DNA of 18,800 nt, taken from assembly GCA_014859755.1 (NCBI GenBank), contig JACUTO010000010.1, positions 1 through 18,800 on the forward strand. Direction: 5' to 3'. Shown piece after piece: positions 6,803 through 14,778 of the stretch; the stretch's first letter is position 1, and every line of letters starts with the position of its first letter. The position numbers were made by a program, and so were the translations under genes. The notes beneath the pieces were generated by a model. That model was not told the DNA's origin, searched no databases, and saw only the letters and a list, made by a program, of their open reading frames with translations. This DNA comes from Candidatus Bathyarchaeota archaeon. GTDB lineage: Archaea; Thermoproteota; Bathyarchaeia; Bathyarchaeales; Bathyarchaeaceae.

Positions 6803-8233
6803 CTATTGTATTCCCCATTTTTCTTGCAGGAATTTTGGAATGCCTGATGAGTCTCCTGGTCCAACTAGAACTTCCCAACCAGAGAGCTCTTCGATTTCTC
6901 CGCTTAGGCGTGCTGCCTTGCCCGGTATGATCAGTTTTCTGTGTTTCACCTTTTCCTCTACCTTACTCTCTTTGATGGCTTCTGCTACCGTTTCAGCGGT
7001 TAGTTTTCGACCGGCAACAGCGCTGTCTACTGCTATTCCCTCAGAGTCAACCACGAGCAGGTAAGAGTCTATACCGGCGGATTCTATGTCTGACGCCACC
7101 GTGTAATAGGTTAGGGCAAAATTGGTTGTGAACATCACCGGTGAATTTTCATCAGGCTTTCCGAAAATCCTTATTCCAGGTTCCACAGCCACCGGCTTTC
7201 TCGGATCCGTGTAAATGTTTTGCCTCAAGATGGTTGTCGGCAGAAGTACCCATCCATCTGTGCTGTGTATGATTAGAATGTCGGCGTATCGGGTGATGAG
7301 CATTGAGGCAACATAGGCTTCCTTCCAAGCGCTTACCTCTGGAGCGCCCGCTGGCTCTGTCCACGCAACGATCGGAGTTCCAATCAACGGATAGCCTAGT
7401 AACTCATCGCCCTTATTGCATCCTGCTCGACGGATCATGGTAAAGTTGTTAATGGTGTCTTCAAGTCCTTCGCTGGGGAAGGTGCCTGGGTCCAACACCA
7501 AGTCTTCGACGCCGTACTCTGTCAAAGTTTTGACTAAGGATCGCAGGAGAGTGAGATCGTTTGGAGCGAAAACGGCTAGGGGGCAATCGTACATTAACGC
7601 CAGTTCCGCCATGTCCTTCCAGTTATCCTTGGTGGCAGCGTAGATCAGAGGCCTTCGTTTCGAAACGGCCATCAAACCGCTTTCAACTACTGTTGGATTG
7701 AATGAACAGAGAATGAGAGGCAAGTTCGTGTTTTCTGCCACTTTTTTCACTGTGGATTTAAATTTCTCGGGGTCGTTAGAAGTGGATCGGACGGCTATCA
7801 TGTTGAGTTTTAACGCTGTGCCTATATACTCGTATGTGAACTCTTGGGTTTTCTTCACTCTGCCCAACAACTCTTCATCAGGCATCTCATCTGTGACGTC
7901 GATGGCGATGGCTGTTGGATTGAAATATGTGAACTCGTGGCGATACATGACGAGTTTGCCGCCAATAGTGACCGCGCCGTCGCCTGCGCCGATTGTAGCC
8001 TCTCTGATGGCTGGCTTGAGCATTTCTGATAGTTGTTTGTAGTTCTTTTCGTATTCCTTCTTTAAAAGCGGAGGACACTGCATTACGACAACTTCTCTGT
8101 TAACCACTTTGGTTGCGAAAGCCATGCAGTTTTCTTCTCCGCACTCCTTGCAGTTTGTTTTGGGAAGTAACATGTAAACGTCGATGGGGCTTAGTTCCCT
8201 TACTCCAACCTTCTTAACTTCTCTTTCTGTCAC
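6803..8233 (-). CDS. cdhE: ACDS gamma subunit, corrinoid iron-sulfur protein large subunit
   Basis: CdhE receives the methyl group from a tetrahydropterin and, with CdhD, presents it on a cobamide to the A-cluster of CdhC. The 476 residues match the archaeal length. The N-terminus holds the [4Fe-4S] motif Cys28-x2-Cys31-x4-Cys36-x16-Cys53, in the context LLPKTNCKECGEENCMAFA. A TIM-barrel region follows (about 90-320; MIAVRSTSNDPEKF, LVLDPGTFPSEGLEDTINNFTMIRR), then the C-terminal corrinoid-binding part with NFALTYYTVASDIE and the closing VLVGPGDSSGIP. The start is GTG with GGGTGA 6 nt upstream. It is the last gene of the operon, 17 nt after cdhD, and ends in TAG, facing the aminotransferase remnant. 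Confidence 0.97.
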   Translation of the reverse strand: MTEREVKKVGVRELSPIDVYMLLPKTNCKECGEENCMAFATKVVNREVVVMQCPPLLKKEYEKNYKQLSEMLKPAIREATIGAGDGAVTIGGKLVMYRHEFTYFNPTAIAIDVTDEMPDEELLGRVKKTQEFTYEYIGTALKLNMIAVRSTSNDPEKFKSTVKKVAENTNLPLILCSFNPTVVESGLMAVSKRRPLIYAATKDNWKDMAELALMYDCPLAVFAPNDLTLLRSLVKTLTEYGVEDLVLDPGTFPSEGLEDTINNFTMIRRAGCNKGDELLGYPLIGTPIVAWTEPAGAPEVSAWKEAYVASMLITRYADILIIHSTDGWVLLPTTILRQNIYTDPRKPVAVEPGIRIFGKPDENSPVMFTTNFALTYYTVASDIESAGIDSYLLVVDSEGIAVDSAVAGRKLTAETVAEAIKESKVEEKVKHRKLIIPGKAARLSGEIEELSGWEVLVGPGDSSGIPKFLQEKWGIQ

Positions 8234-8250
8234 GCCTATTCACCCGTCCC

Positions 8251-9456
8251 TCAAATCTTTGTAGCTATCCAGTTAGCAATCTTTCCGGCTTCTCCCCTGC
8301 CCCTCTTTCCCGTTAGTTCCTTAATGACGTCTTTGAGCGTTTTAACGGCTGCCGGATGCATCATCATGAACAAGTCAACGCCAGCTAACAAAAGAGTCAA
8401 CGCTGTCACGGTTTCCCAAATCGGTCCTCGAAGTTCCCGTGGACCCCACTCTGGATCCATTTTCTGCCATGCTTCTCTCGCAGCCCAGGCGTTGGTTGTT
8501 CCAGAAGACATGGGTTGCTGAAGCTCTGGATCCCCCATTAAACCAGCTAGGCGGGCGCGTTCCATAAGGGTAAATGCGTAGTCTAGCCCGTAGCCGAGGG
8601 CCGCCGTCGTCGTATCCATTACGATCTGCTCCTTTGGAAGAAACTCGAAGAGTCTACGGTTCAGTTGCCTAGCTTGATTCAGGTCCATGGGAGTGAAGGC
8701 TAGTGCGACGTGTCCATGTTCCTTGATGGCCTTTGCCGTTCGTTCAATGTCCATGTCCAAGGTTACGGTGCTGATGAGTAGTCTTTCTCCCTCAGCTACC
8801 TCTGTTACCTTTTCAAAAACTTCTAGATCTTTATGGGGGTCTCCGCAACCTCCTATGATGAGGGGCACATCCACTGCCTGCAGCACGTTTTCCACGGTTT
8901 TTGCCGCTTCCTTTGGTGTTGAGGGTTTTGGGTTAAGGGGGTCTATGCTGACTAAGTGTAGGGTGATCATGTCTGCGCCGAACTTGTCAACTGAAAGTTT
9001 AGCCCATGCTGCAGGGTCTTCCAGGACGTCCTTAACGTGCATTTTCACGGCTTTTGCCAAGGGAATTTTTGAGTCAAAAACGTCGAAGGAGATCACTGGA
9101 GGATGAGGCATGGGGGTCTCGAATGTGTAGAAAGCTGGCGACTTTTCTCCGCCTACAATAATGGACTTTCCTCGGGTTCCTCCCTCGCCTTTGGTTGCTC
9201 CGAGCTTTACCTCAGCGATTTGTCCGGGATACGTGTCGATAGGGAGTGTGAAAGGGGCTTCGAGAATGGTTGTAGGCTTCACTTTTGGTGGTGCAAGAAC
9301 CCCTGGAGCGGCAACTACTGCTCCTGGCTGAAACCAGAGTTCCAGGTCTCCGAGTTCTATTTCCACGTCTTCGAGTTCCATTTCTTCAAAATTGGTTAGA
9401 AGATCAAGGAGTTCAGGGTCGAGCTTGATGCCAGTCTTCTTTTCCCCTTCCCCCAC
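8251..9456 (-). CDS. cdhD: ACDS delta subunit, corrinoid iron-sulfur protein small subunit
   Basis: CdhD pairs with CdhE to form the corrinoid protein that carries the methyl group within the ACDS complex. The 401-residue protein has a charged N-terminal arm (to about 70), then a TIM-barrel seen in MPHPPVISFDVFDS, FGADMITLHLVSIDP (a strand lining the methyl site), VPLIIGGCGDPHKDLEVFEKV, GHVALAFTPMDLNQARQLN and IVMDTTTAALGYGLDYAF, followed by PMSSGTTNAWAAREAW and the helical LLLAGVDLFMMMHPAAV. These match archaeal CdhD. The start is GTG; AGAGGTGA, which contains the cdhC stop TGA, lies 6 nt upstream, so translation is probably coupled. The intergenic gap to cdhC is 6 nt. Confidence 0.96.
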   Translation of the reverse strand: MGEGEKKTGIKLDPELLDLLTNFEEMELEDVEIELGDLELWFQPGAVVAAPGVLAPPKVKPTTILEAPFTLPIDTYPGQIAEVKLGATKGEGGTRGKSIIVGGEKSPAFYTFETPMPHPPVISFDVFDSKIPLAKAVKMHVKDVLEDPAAWAKLSVDKFGADMITLHLVSIDPLNPKPSTPKEAAKTVENVLQAVDVPLIIGGCGDPHKDLEVFEKVTEVAEGERLLISTVTLDMDIERTAKAIKEHGHVALAFTPMDLNQARQLNRRLFEFLPKEQIVMDTTTAALGYGLDYAFTLMERARLAGLMGDPELQQPMSSGTTNAWAAREAWQKMDPEWGPRELRGPIWETVTALTLLLAGVDLFMMMHPAAVKTLKDVIKELTGKRGRGEAGKIANWIATKI

Positions 9457-9462
9457 GGTTTT

Positions 9463-10845
9463 TCACCTCTTCTCCTTCTCACGTTTAATGATGAGTTTCT
9501 CTGCGTGGATTTTTGCGTTTTTGAGAATTATTTTGAATCCGCCTGCGGATATTGCCGTCGTTGGAAGTGGAACCGTTGGCGCAGCTAGGGCTTCTTCTAC
9601 TTCGGGTTCGGCTTCAACTGGCACTTCTTTCCATTGTTGAACCACCGGATGCTCATGATCTTTAAGGAAAGTTCTTAATTCGTCAACTGCTTTTGCGTCG
9701 TTTTCTGTAGCTATCTTATCGACGACTTCTTTGGGTATGAAGTCTTTGATCCGTTCTTTAACAGATGCGGGCATCCAGACTATGCGGTTCCAGCCGCCAT
9801 CGACTTGAAGGAATTTAGGTGATCTCATGTATTCGATGGATATGCCGTGGAAGCCATCTATCTGTCTGCCTCCGGCAGTGGAGTCGGCTAAGGTTGAGAA
9901 GGGCAGTCCGTTTACGGTTACTTCTTTGAATCCTCTATGAACTATTCCGAAGCCGTCTACCTCGGGAACATAGAAGGCAACTGCCTCGAAGCAACCGCAT
10001 GAGGTGTGGGGGTAGCCGAAGCCTGTGTACAACCAAACCCGATTGACTGCTCCTAAAGTCTTCTTTTTGACAACTTCGTTGACACCGGCATACTCGCCTT
10101 TTTCAGGATCAATCACCTCTCCCTTTTCAATTGTAAACACTGGACCTTTTGGGTCGACTCGCGCCGAGGCTCTGCCGTCGAACCAGCTGATGGCTCCACA
10201 GTTAGCGTACCTTTGGGGTGTGATCACGCAACAGTGTGTTGGGGCGAAGGATTGACACAGCGTGCAGCCGTAGAAGGTGTCAACTTCTTCGTCTTTCATT
10301 CCTCTGGCCTTGGCGTCGCGGGCTTCGTAGATGCTCAGAGTCTCCTTCCACATTTTCCGAACCTTGTCTGGATCGGTCATGAAGGTTATCTGTATTTTCT
10401 CAATGAAAGGCAACTCGCTTTTATAGAGCTTTGTCAAGACTTTTCCGATGTAATTGAAGGAGTTTAGGCCCTTTTGGAAGGATTTTTTGTTTAGTCGTAG
10501 CCAAATGTCGTAGCGTTGGTTTAGGTGCATGAAGCCTTCGATGAAGTTGCAGTATTCGTGGATGCGTCGCTCGATGACGCCTTCGAGTTCCTCTTCAACG
10601 TTTTTGCCGGCAACTTCGATGTAGATTCCGAAGGGAATGCTGCTTCCTTCTTTCACGTCCTTGAGGTCCGGTCCAACCACCGTTATTTTCTCGTCTTCCA
10701 CTTCATCCAAGCCCTTGACTCTCACGAGTTCGAACTTAGCTTCTTGATCTGGGCCTCCGAGTTCCACGTACATGTCTTTTCTTCGAATTCTTTCTCCTTC
10801 GTAGATCACTCCGACGTCTACTGGGATGTCTTCAAACATGGACAT
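9463..10845 (-). CDS. cdhC: ACDS beta subunit, acetyl-CoA synthase
   Basis: CdhC builds or cleaves acetyl-CoA from CO, a methyl group and CoA at the Ni-Ni-[4Fe-4S] A-cluster. At 460 residues it is the archaeal form, which lacks the N-terminal domain of bacterial AcsB. The A-cluster ligands are visible: Cys194-x2-Cys197-x8-Cys206-x9-Cys216 (GCTLCQSFAPTHCC, then NCGAISW) for the cubane, and Cys283-Gly-Cys285 (SCGCFEA) for the distal nickel. An additional Cys205 directly precedes ligand Cys206. A C-terminal tail of about 50 residues is rich in Pro/Glu/Ala, then basic. ATG is the start; TTAGGAGG, lying in the end of cdhB, is about 10 nt upstream, and the gap to the cdhB stop is 4 nt. Confidence 0.97.
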   Translation of the reverse strand: MSMFEDIPVDVGVIYEGERIRRKDMYVELGGPDQEAKFELVRVKGLDEVEDEKITVVGPDLKDVKEGSSIPFGIYIEVAGKNVEEELEGVIERRIHEYCNFIEGFMHLNQRYDIWLRLNKKSFQKGLNSFNYIGKVLTKLYKSELPFIEKIQITFMTDPDKVRKMWKETLSIYEARDAKARGMKDEEVDTFYGCTLCQSFAPTHCCVITPQRYANCGAISWFDGRASARVDPKGPVFTIEKGEVIDPEKGEYAGVNEVVKKKTLGAVNRVWLYTGFGYPHTSCGCFEAVAFYVPEVDGFGIVHRGFKEVTVNGLPFSTLADSTAGGRQIDGFHGISIEYMRSPKFLQVDGGWNRIVWMPASVKERIKDFIPKEVVDKIATENDAKAVDELRTFLKDHEHPVVQQWKEVPVEAEPEVEEALAAPTVPLPTTAISAGGFKIILKNAKIHAEKLIIKREKEKR

Positions 10846-10849
10846 TTTT

Positions 10850-11395
10850 TCACTTTCCTCCTAATTTGTTTATGATCAATTCAAAACTTTCATTCCAATC
10901 CTTAACCGAAAGGTTTGGAAAAGACCACGTTGCGTGGGGATTATAGAATCTGTCTAGGCTTAGGGTCTTAAGGTTTGTGGAAAAATGTTTTAGTCCGGCT
11001 AAGATTACAAACTCCATGTAGTAGGGGAGTCCCATGAACAACGCGAGATCATATGGACCCTTTCCGTCTAAACCTTTCCATTCTGGATCTTGAAGTCTAT
11101 TACCAATGTCCATCGCAGGCATCCAACCAGCGGGCTGAAAACCTCTCTTAATAAATTCGGTTGTCGTGTGCGCTGTAGCAACCACAGGGATTCCCGTGGT
11201 CTTACTCATGCGGATCGCGTAATCGATCATTTTGACATCGTCTGAATAATCCTCAGCGGCTAGGTGTCCAACGACGAGGATGGGACGCTTCGCCCTCTTC
11301 ACCATCGCGACAACTACCTCAGGCTTCAAGATGAGGAGAGCCTTCTTGGGACCCGCGATCTCGGCTTTCTGCCACGGTTCTGCTTTCACACCCAT
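10850..11395 (-). CDS. cdhB: ACDS epsilon subunit
   Basis: CdhB binds tightly to CdhA in the CO dehydrogenase part of ACDS; it has a Rossmann-like (DHS-type) fold, and its role is thought to be electron transfer or flavin interaction. The start chosen is ATG at 11393-11395 (181 residues, family size about 170). GGTGA sits 5 nt upstream, and the stop of cdhA precedes it by a single base (TGA C ATG). A longer frame back to 11497 only repeats the cdhA 3' end in another frame. Family-like features are the helix-rich N-terminus (WQKAEIAGPKKALLILKPEVV), strands KRPILVVGHLA and GIPVVATAHTT, DLALFMGLPYYMEF and the C-terminal RFYNPHATWSFPNL. Confidence 0.94.
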   Translation of the reverse strand: MGVKAEPWQKAEIAGPKKALLILKPEVVVAMVKRAKRPILVVGHLAAEDYSDDVKMIDYAIRMSKTTGIPVVATAHTTTEFIKRGFQPAGWMPAMDIGNRLQDPEWKGLDGKGPYDLALFMGLPYYMEFVILAGLKHFSTNLKTLSLDRFYNPHATWSFPNLSVKDWNESFELIINKLGGK

Positions 11396-11396
11396 G

Positions 11397-13751
11397 TCAC
11401 TCACCTTTCCTATGTCTAATGAGTCTAGGTAGGAGCGTTGGGTCCGGAATTCTCTTCTCCTTCCATCCCTTCTCCTCCAGAATCTTGAGAATCTCATCTT
11501 TCATAGTGATGGGTATATCGGCCTTGTTTCGGACGAAGAGATGTATGTCGCCAGGCATGACACCGTAGAGGCGCTTATGTAGATCGATATAGTGGGTCAA
11601 CTTTATGGCACGACCCTTAGTGGTGTCGCTAGGTCTCATACAAAACTTTGCTATCATTACCATAGCTTCTTCCTTAGTCTCAGCTGTAGTAAAGAGATGC
11701 TCAGGAGCTGGACCTCCATAGACTTTGTCGCCGGTTCTGGCGTCGTATACGTACCAATCCTCCTCCTTGTCCTTTCTTCCAAGGAGCATGCGCCGATACT
11801 TAGATCCATGGGGTCCAACGATCACGGGCACCCCAAGCCTCCAGAAGCCAGAGGCTATTGAGGCGGCTTTCTGAGACATGGCACCCCAAGCGACCCCCAC
11901 CGCCCCCACCCGGTTGAGGACGTAATCAGCAATCTCCTCGTAATTAGCCCGCAGATTTCTCTTTGCGAAGATGCTCGCGATTTTGATGGCTGCCCCGGCT
12001 ATGTGGGGGTTGGAAACGCATGAACCCACGTTTAGGATGCCACCAGCCTCGAAGGAGCCCGGATATTTCTCGTAGATGGTTTTTCCCTCCTCGTCTTTAA
12101 CCATAGCCATGGACATGGCAGCGCATCCAGTGGCGACAACGATGTACCTGCGTTTCGCGAACTCCTCAGCGATCTCTGCAACCTCTTTCCCGCCATGGGG
12201 GTAGTTGGCGCATCCTACTAGAGCCACTATCCCAGGAATCTCGCCGAGAACTATGGGTCCGCCAACCTCCCTTATTTCCACGTCTTGAATTGCACCCCGT
12301 CCAACCCGTATCTTAAACTTCTCTTCCATCAACGATTTTTCTCCAGCTTTCACCATAAAGCTGTGCAAGGGGAAGTCGTTGGGGCAAGCGCTGTCGCAAC
12401 GGGCGCAACCGACACAATTTTCGAGGATTTCAGCAAGTGGGTTAAGGTCGCCCTTTGCTGCTGCTTTCATAGCTTCGGGGATGGGTTGGTTGTTTGGGCA
12501 GGCTCGCATACACTCGTTGCATTGCGTGCATTCTTGAGCAGCTTTAATGATTTCTTCTACTTCCGGGATAATGTTGAATTTCTTGCGTTTTGGGGCAACA
12601 GCCATTACAGTCTCAACGGCAACTTCTCCAACCTTTTCTGGGTCCAGAATGAGTGCTCCAGGGACTTTTCCTTCCACCAGATCCGATATTATCTCCTCTG
12701 CTAGGCCTTCTGTTCTGTTTTCGAGTCCTAAACAGTTTTTCGGGCTTGAGGCAATTACTGGCGTCTTGACTTTTTGGGCTTCAACTAATGCGTCCGCGCG
12801 GATGCACTGTTCGTCTACTACTATTAGATCAGGTAATCCACTCCTAATAAAACGCAATTGCCAAGATATAGGACCCACTATTTTAGCCATGGAGGGACTA
12901 TACCGGGTCATATCGATAGCGGTGCAACATATGCCTACGACCTCGACGGCGTTGTACATTCCTTTGTCTTTTAAGTAGTCGATTATCCCAACTGCGGACG
13001 GCACGTTATGACCGATGACCAAGATCACAGGTTTAGAGACATCTGCTACGCCCCAGCCTATCTCGGTTAGGGCAGCTTCAGGATCGCCCTTTGGAAAACC
13101 GTAAACTGAAATCTGCGCTAAATCCGCGATTTCCATGCCAACCTGATCTACCATTCCTGCATGGAGAACTTTGGACTCAAAGTCTAGGTTGCTTCCCTCC
13201 TGCCCGGTGTGAGTGGCTGAGAGAAGATGTGTAACCTGTTCCTCGCAATAGTCGAGGGCATCCTCCAAATCTTTGAGCGTTTTAGGTCTGATGCCGCAAA
13301 CTAGGCGGGTCACGGGAGCTTCCACGTCGACGCTTACGCCTCCAACGTCAATGGGACAGTTTCGACCGTATTTCTCTATTAAGTGTTCAACTAGGTGCCG
13401 AGCATGTGCAGTATGGGTAGCAGCTCCGATACAGCAGGCGAGAAGGACTATGCGCGATTGCTGGGCTGCCATATTCAGTCCGCAGGCTCCACGTTTGTCT
13501 CCTGTTAAGTCACATTTTCCGAAGGTGCAGAGGCAGCAGACGTCGCAGAAGGGCAGATAGAAGGGCTTGTACCGCTGCAGAAGTTTGAAGTCCCATTCCC
13601 TCAGATCAATTATGGACGGAAAGGGGGTTGGACCAACCGGTTCAGTCCATGTTTCATCAAAAATTCTGCCGATGGACACTTCAAAGTCTTTTATGACAGC
13701 AATATCTGTTTTCAATTCCTTTGCTTTCACAACTAAGGCTTTCTTAGCCAA
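11397..13751 (-). CDS. cdhA: ACDS alpha subunit, Ni-dependent carbon monoxide dehydrogenase
   Basis: CdhA interconverts CO and CO2 at the Ni-Fe-S C-cluster and passes electrons through [4Fe-4S] centres. The 784 residues match archaeal CdhA. The N-terminal B/D-cluster cysteines are at 69, 72, 73, 75, 80 and 90 (FCDVCCLCTFGKCDLTGDKR). C-cluster region pieces are ATHTAHARHL, GICCTAIDM, SPKNCLGLENRTEG, LVGCANYPHGG, VATGCAAMSMAM and NVGSCVSNPHIAG. The archaeal-specific internal ferredoxin-like insert has both motifs, Cys408-411-414-418-Pro and Cys446-449-452-456-Pro. The start appears to be TTG at 13749-13751: GAGGT lies 8 nt upstream and no in-frame ATG precedes it. It is the first gene of the operon. 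Confidence 0.97.
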   Translation of the reverse strand: MAKKALVVKAKELKTDIAVIKDFEVSIGRIFDETWTEPVGPTPFPSIIDLREWDFKLLQRYKPFYLPFCDVCCLCTFGKCDLTGDKRGACGLNMAAQQSRIVLLACCIGAATHTAHARHLVEHLIEKYGRNCPIDVGGVSVDVEAPVTRLVCGIRPKTLKDLEDALDYCEEQVTHLLSATHTGQEGSNLDFESKVLHAGMVDQVGMEIADLAQISVYGFPKGDPEAALTEIGWGVADVSKPVILVIGHNVPSAVGIIDYLKDKGMYNAVEVVGICCTAIDMTRYSPSMAKIVGPISWQLRFIRSGLPDLIVVDEQCIRADALVEAQKVKTPVIASSPKNCLGLENRTEGLAEEIISDLVEGKVPGALILDPEKVGEVAVETVMAVAPKRKKFNIIPEVEEIIKAAQECTQCNECMRACPNNQPIPEAMKAAAKGDLNPLAEILENCVGCARCDSACPNDFPLHSFMVKAGEKSLMEEKFKIRVGRGAIQDVEIREVGGPIVLGEIPGIVALVGCANYPHGGKEVAEIAEEFAKRRYIVVATGCAAMSMAMVKDEEGKTIYEKYPGSFEAGGILNVGSCVSNPHIAGAAIKIASIFAKRNLRANYEEIADYVLNRVGAVGVAWGAMSQKAASIASGFWRLGVPVIVGPHGSKYRRMLLGRKDKEEDWYVYDARTGDKVYGGPAPEHLFTTAETKEEAMVMIAKFCMRPSDTTKGRAIKLTHYIDLHKRLYGVMPGDIHLFVRNKADIPITMKDEILKILEEKGWKEKRIPDPTLLPRLIRHRKGE

Positions 13752-13763
13752 TCTTCACGACCT

Positions 13764-13849
13764 CTAAGATAGATTAAGATTTTACTCAATTACCAAGAGT
13801 ATTATTTAACCTTTCCCAAATCGACGGGTAGAACGTTCCTAAGATAGAT
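13764..13849. repeat. 11-bp direct repeat flanking the cdhA promoter
   Basis: The sequence CTAAGATAGAT occurs at 13764-13774 and again at 13839-13849. The two copies sit on either side of the candidate cdhA TATA box, 75 bp apart start to start. This could be a pair of regulator binding sites or chance in AT-rich DNA. Confidence 0.35.
13799..13819 (-). promoter_or_regulatory. Candidate promoter of the cdhABCDE operon (BRE plus TATA)
   Basis: On the minus strand GGGAAAGGTTAAATAAT gives a purine-rich BRE-like element followed by the TATA-like TTAAATAA. It lies about 50-60 nt before the cdhA TTG start, leaving room for initiation about 25 nt downstream and a leader of roughly 25-30 nt that includes the GAGGT ribosome binding site. 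Confidence 0.55.
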
Positions 13850-13936
13850 AAGCTTCTTTAGCTCTTAGATTTCGCCTGCAGAAAGCAATTTAACAGTTGT
13901 CTATCAGTTAGTAAAGTAGATCGAGGGATTCACCCA

Positions 13937-14644
13937 GTGAAGTACGTTGTAATCCAAGCCTTTGATTGTCCAGACGCTTGGTACAAGGTTTTACATGAGA
14001 TATGGTATAAGGGAGACTCTTTTGAGGTTGGATACGGGTCGGAACGTTCCAAGACGAAAAAGCTGAACTTGAGCATAGAGATCACGCATCCTGAGAACCG
14101 TCCTTTGGTGGATGACAGGGCTCCCTGCGACATGAAGTATGTGCAATGGTACGCCTTGAAGTATTTGTGGTCTGGTGTGATTGAGGAAGAGACGTATACA
14201 TATGGTAGCAGACTAAGGGAGCCAGTTGATCAGGTAGAAGAAGCCATTAGGAGATATTTGGAGGAGCGGGGAGACAGACAGGTAACCCTTGCGATTCGGC
14301 TGCCAGAAGACATCAAGAAGCGTTTGGATGATAGAAAGCACGAGCCCCCATGCCTCAGCTTAATCGACACAGAAATACACGACAACCAGATGCACCTAAC
14401 CTGCTACTTCAGATCATGGGACGCCTACGCTGGACTGCCCGCCAACATAGCTGGAATCCAGATATTCAACGAAGCCTTGGTGTCAGAAATCAACAGAAGG
14501 GGAAACCTCGGCATCAAAACCGGCAAACTCATTTTCCACTCAAAGAACTGCCACATATACGAAAGACAATTCAAAATTGTGGAAGAACTGTTAAAACCGG
14601 GAGAGGACAGCAGAAGAAAGATACTCAGATCAAAACAAACTTAA
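13937..14644 (+). CDS. thyA: Thymidylate synthase, archaeal (methanogen) type
   Basis: The enzyme methylates dUMP to dTMP with a methylene-carrying pterin. The 235-residue product has the family signature in its second half: YGSRLR (about 89-94) near the N-terminal part of the dUMP site, DQVEEAIRRYLEE, PPCL with the nucleophile Cys139, and FRSWDAYAGLPANIAG (about 158-173), corresponding to the RSxDxxxGxPxN phosphate/base-binding segment, with Asn170 as the likely base-binding Asn. The residue after the catalytic Cys is Leu, where bacterial enzymes have His. The N-terminal 85 residues are divergent, as usual in this archaeal group. The start is GTG, with GAGGGA 8 nt upstream. It diverges from cdhA across a 185-bp region; an AATTTAAC near 13887 is a weak TATA candidate. 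The related dCMP hydroxymethylase cannot be excluded from sequence alone. Confidence 0.85.
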   Translation: MKYVVIQAFDCPDAWYKVLHEIWYKGDSFEVGYGSERSKTKKLNLSIEITHPENRPLVDDRAPCDMKYVQWYALKYLWSGVIEEETYTYGSRLREPVDQVEEAIRRYLEERGDRQVTLAIRLPEDIKKRLDDRKHEPPCLSLIDTEIHDNQMHLTCYFRSWDAYAGLPANIAGIQIFNEALVSEINRRGNLGIKTGKLIFHSKNCHIYERQFKIVEELLKPGEDSRRKILRSKQT

Positions 14645-14737
14645 TTATGTAAGAACACTCTTCGGCATAGCCTAGGTCAAAGATTCGTTTCTCCTTCAAA
14701 CCGCTTATTTTCTCAGAAAAATCCCACCACGGTAGAG

Positions 14738-14748
14738 TTATAAAAAAT
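14738..14748 (+). promoter_or_regulatory. TATA box of acyl-CoA dehydrogenase 1
   Basis: TTATAAAAAA lies about 37 nt before the ATG at 14779, a good archaeal TATA position with a short leader. It favours the 14779 start over the ATG at 14761. Confidence 0.5.
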
Positions 14749-14778
14749 TTCAAGACATAGATGGTCTGGGGTGAAAAA

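Noticed and set aside
11396..11497. Extended N-terminus for cdhB reaching back to 11497
   Set aside because: The added residues are an Arg-rich out-of-frame reading of the cdhA 3' end; the ATG at 11395 has a good GGTGA site and gives family length.
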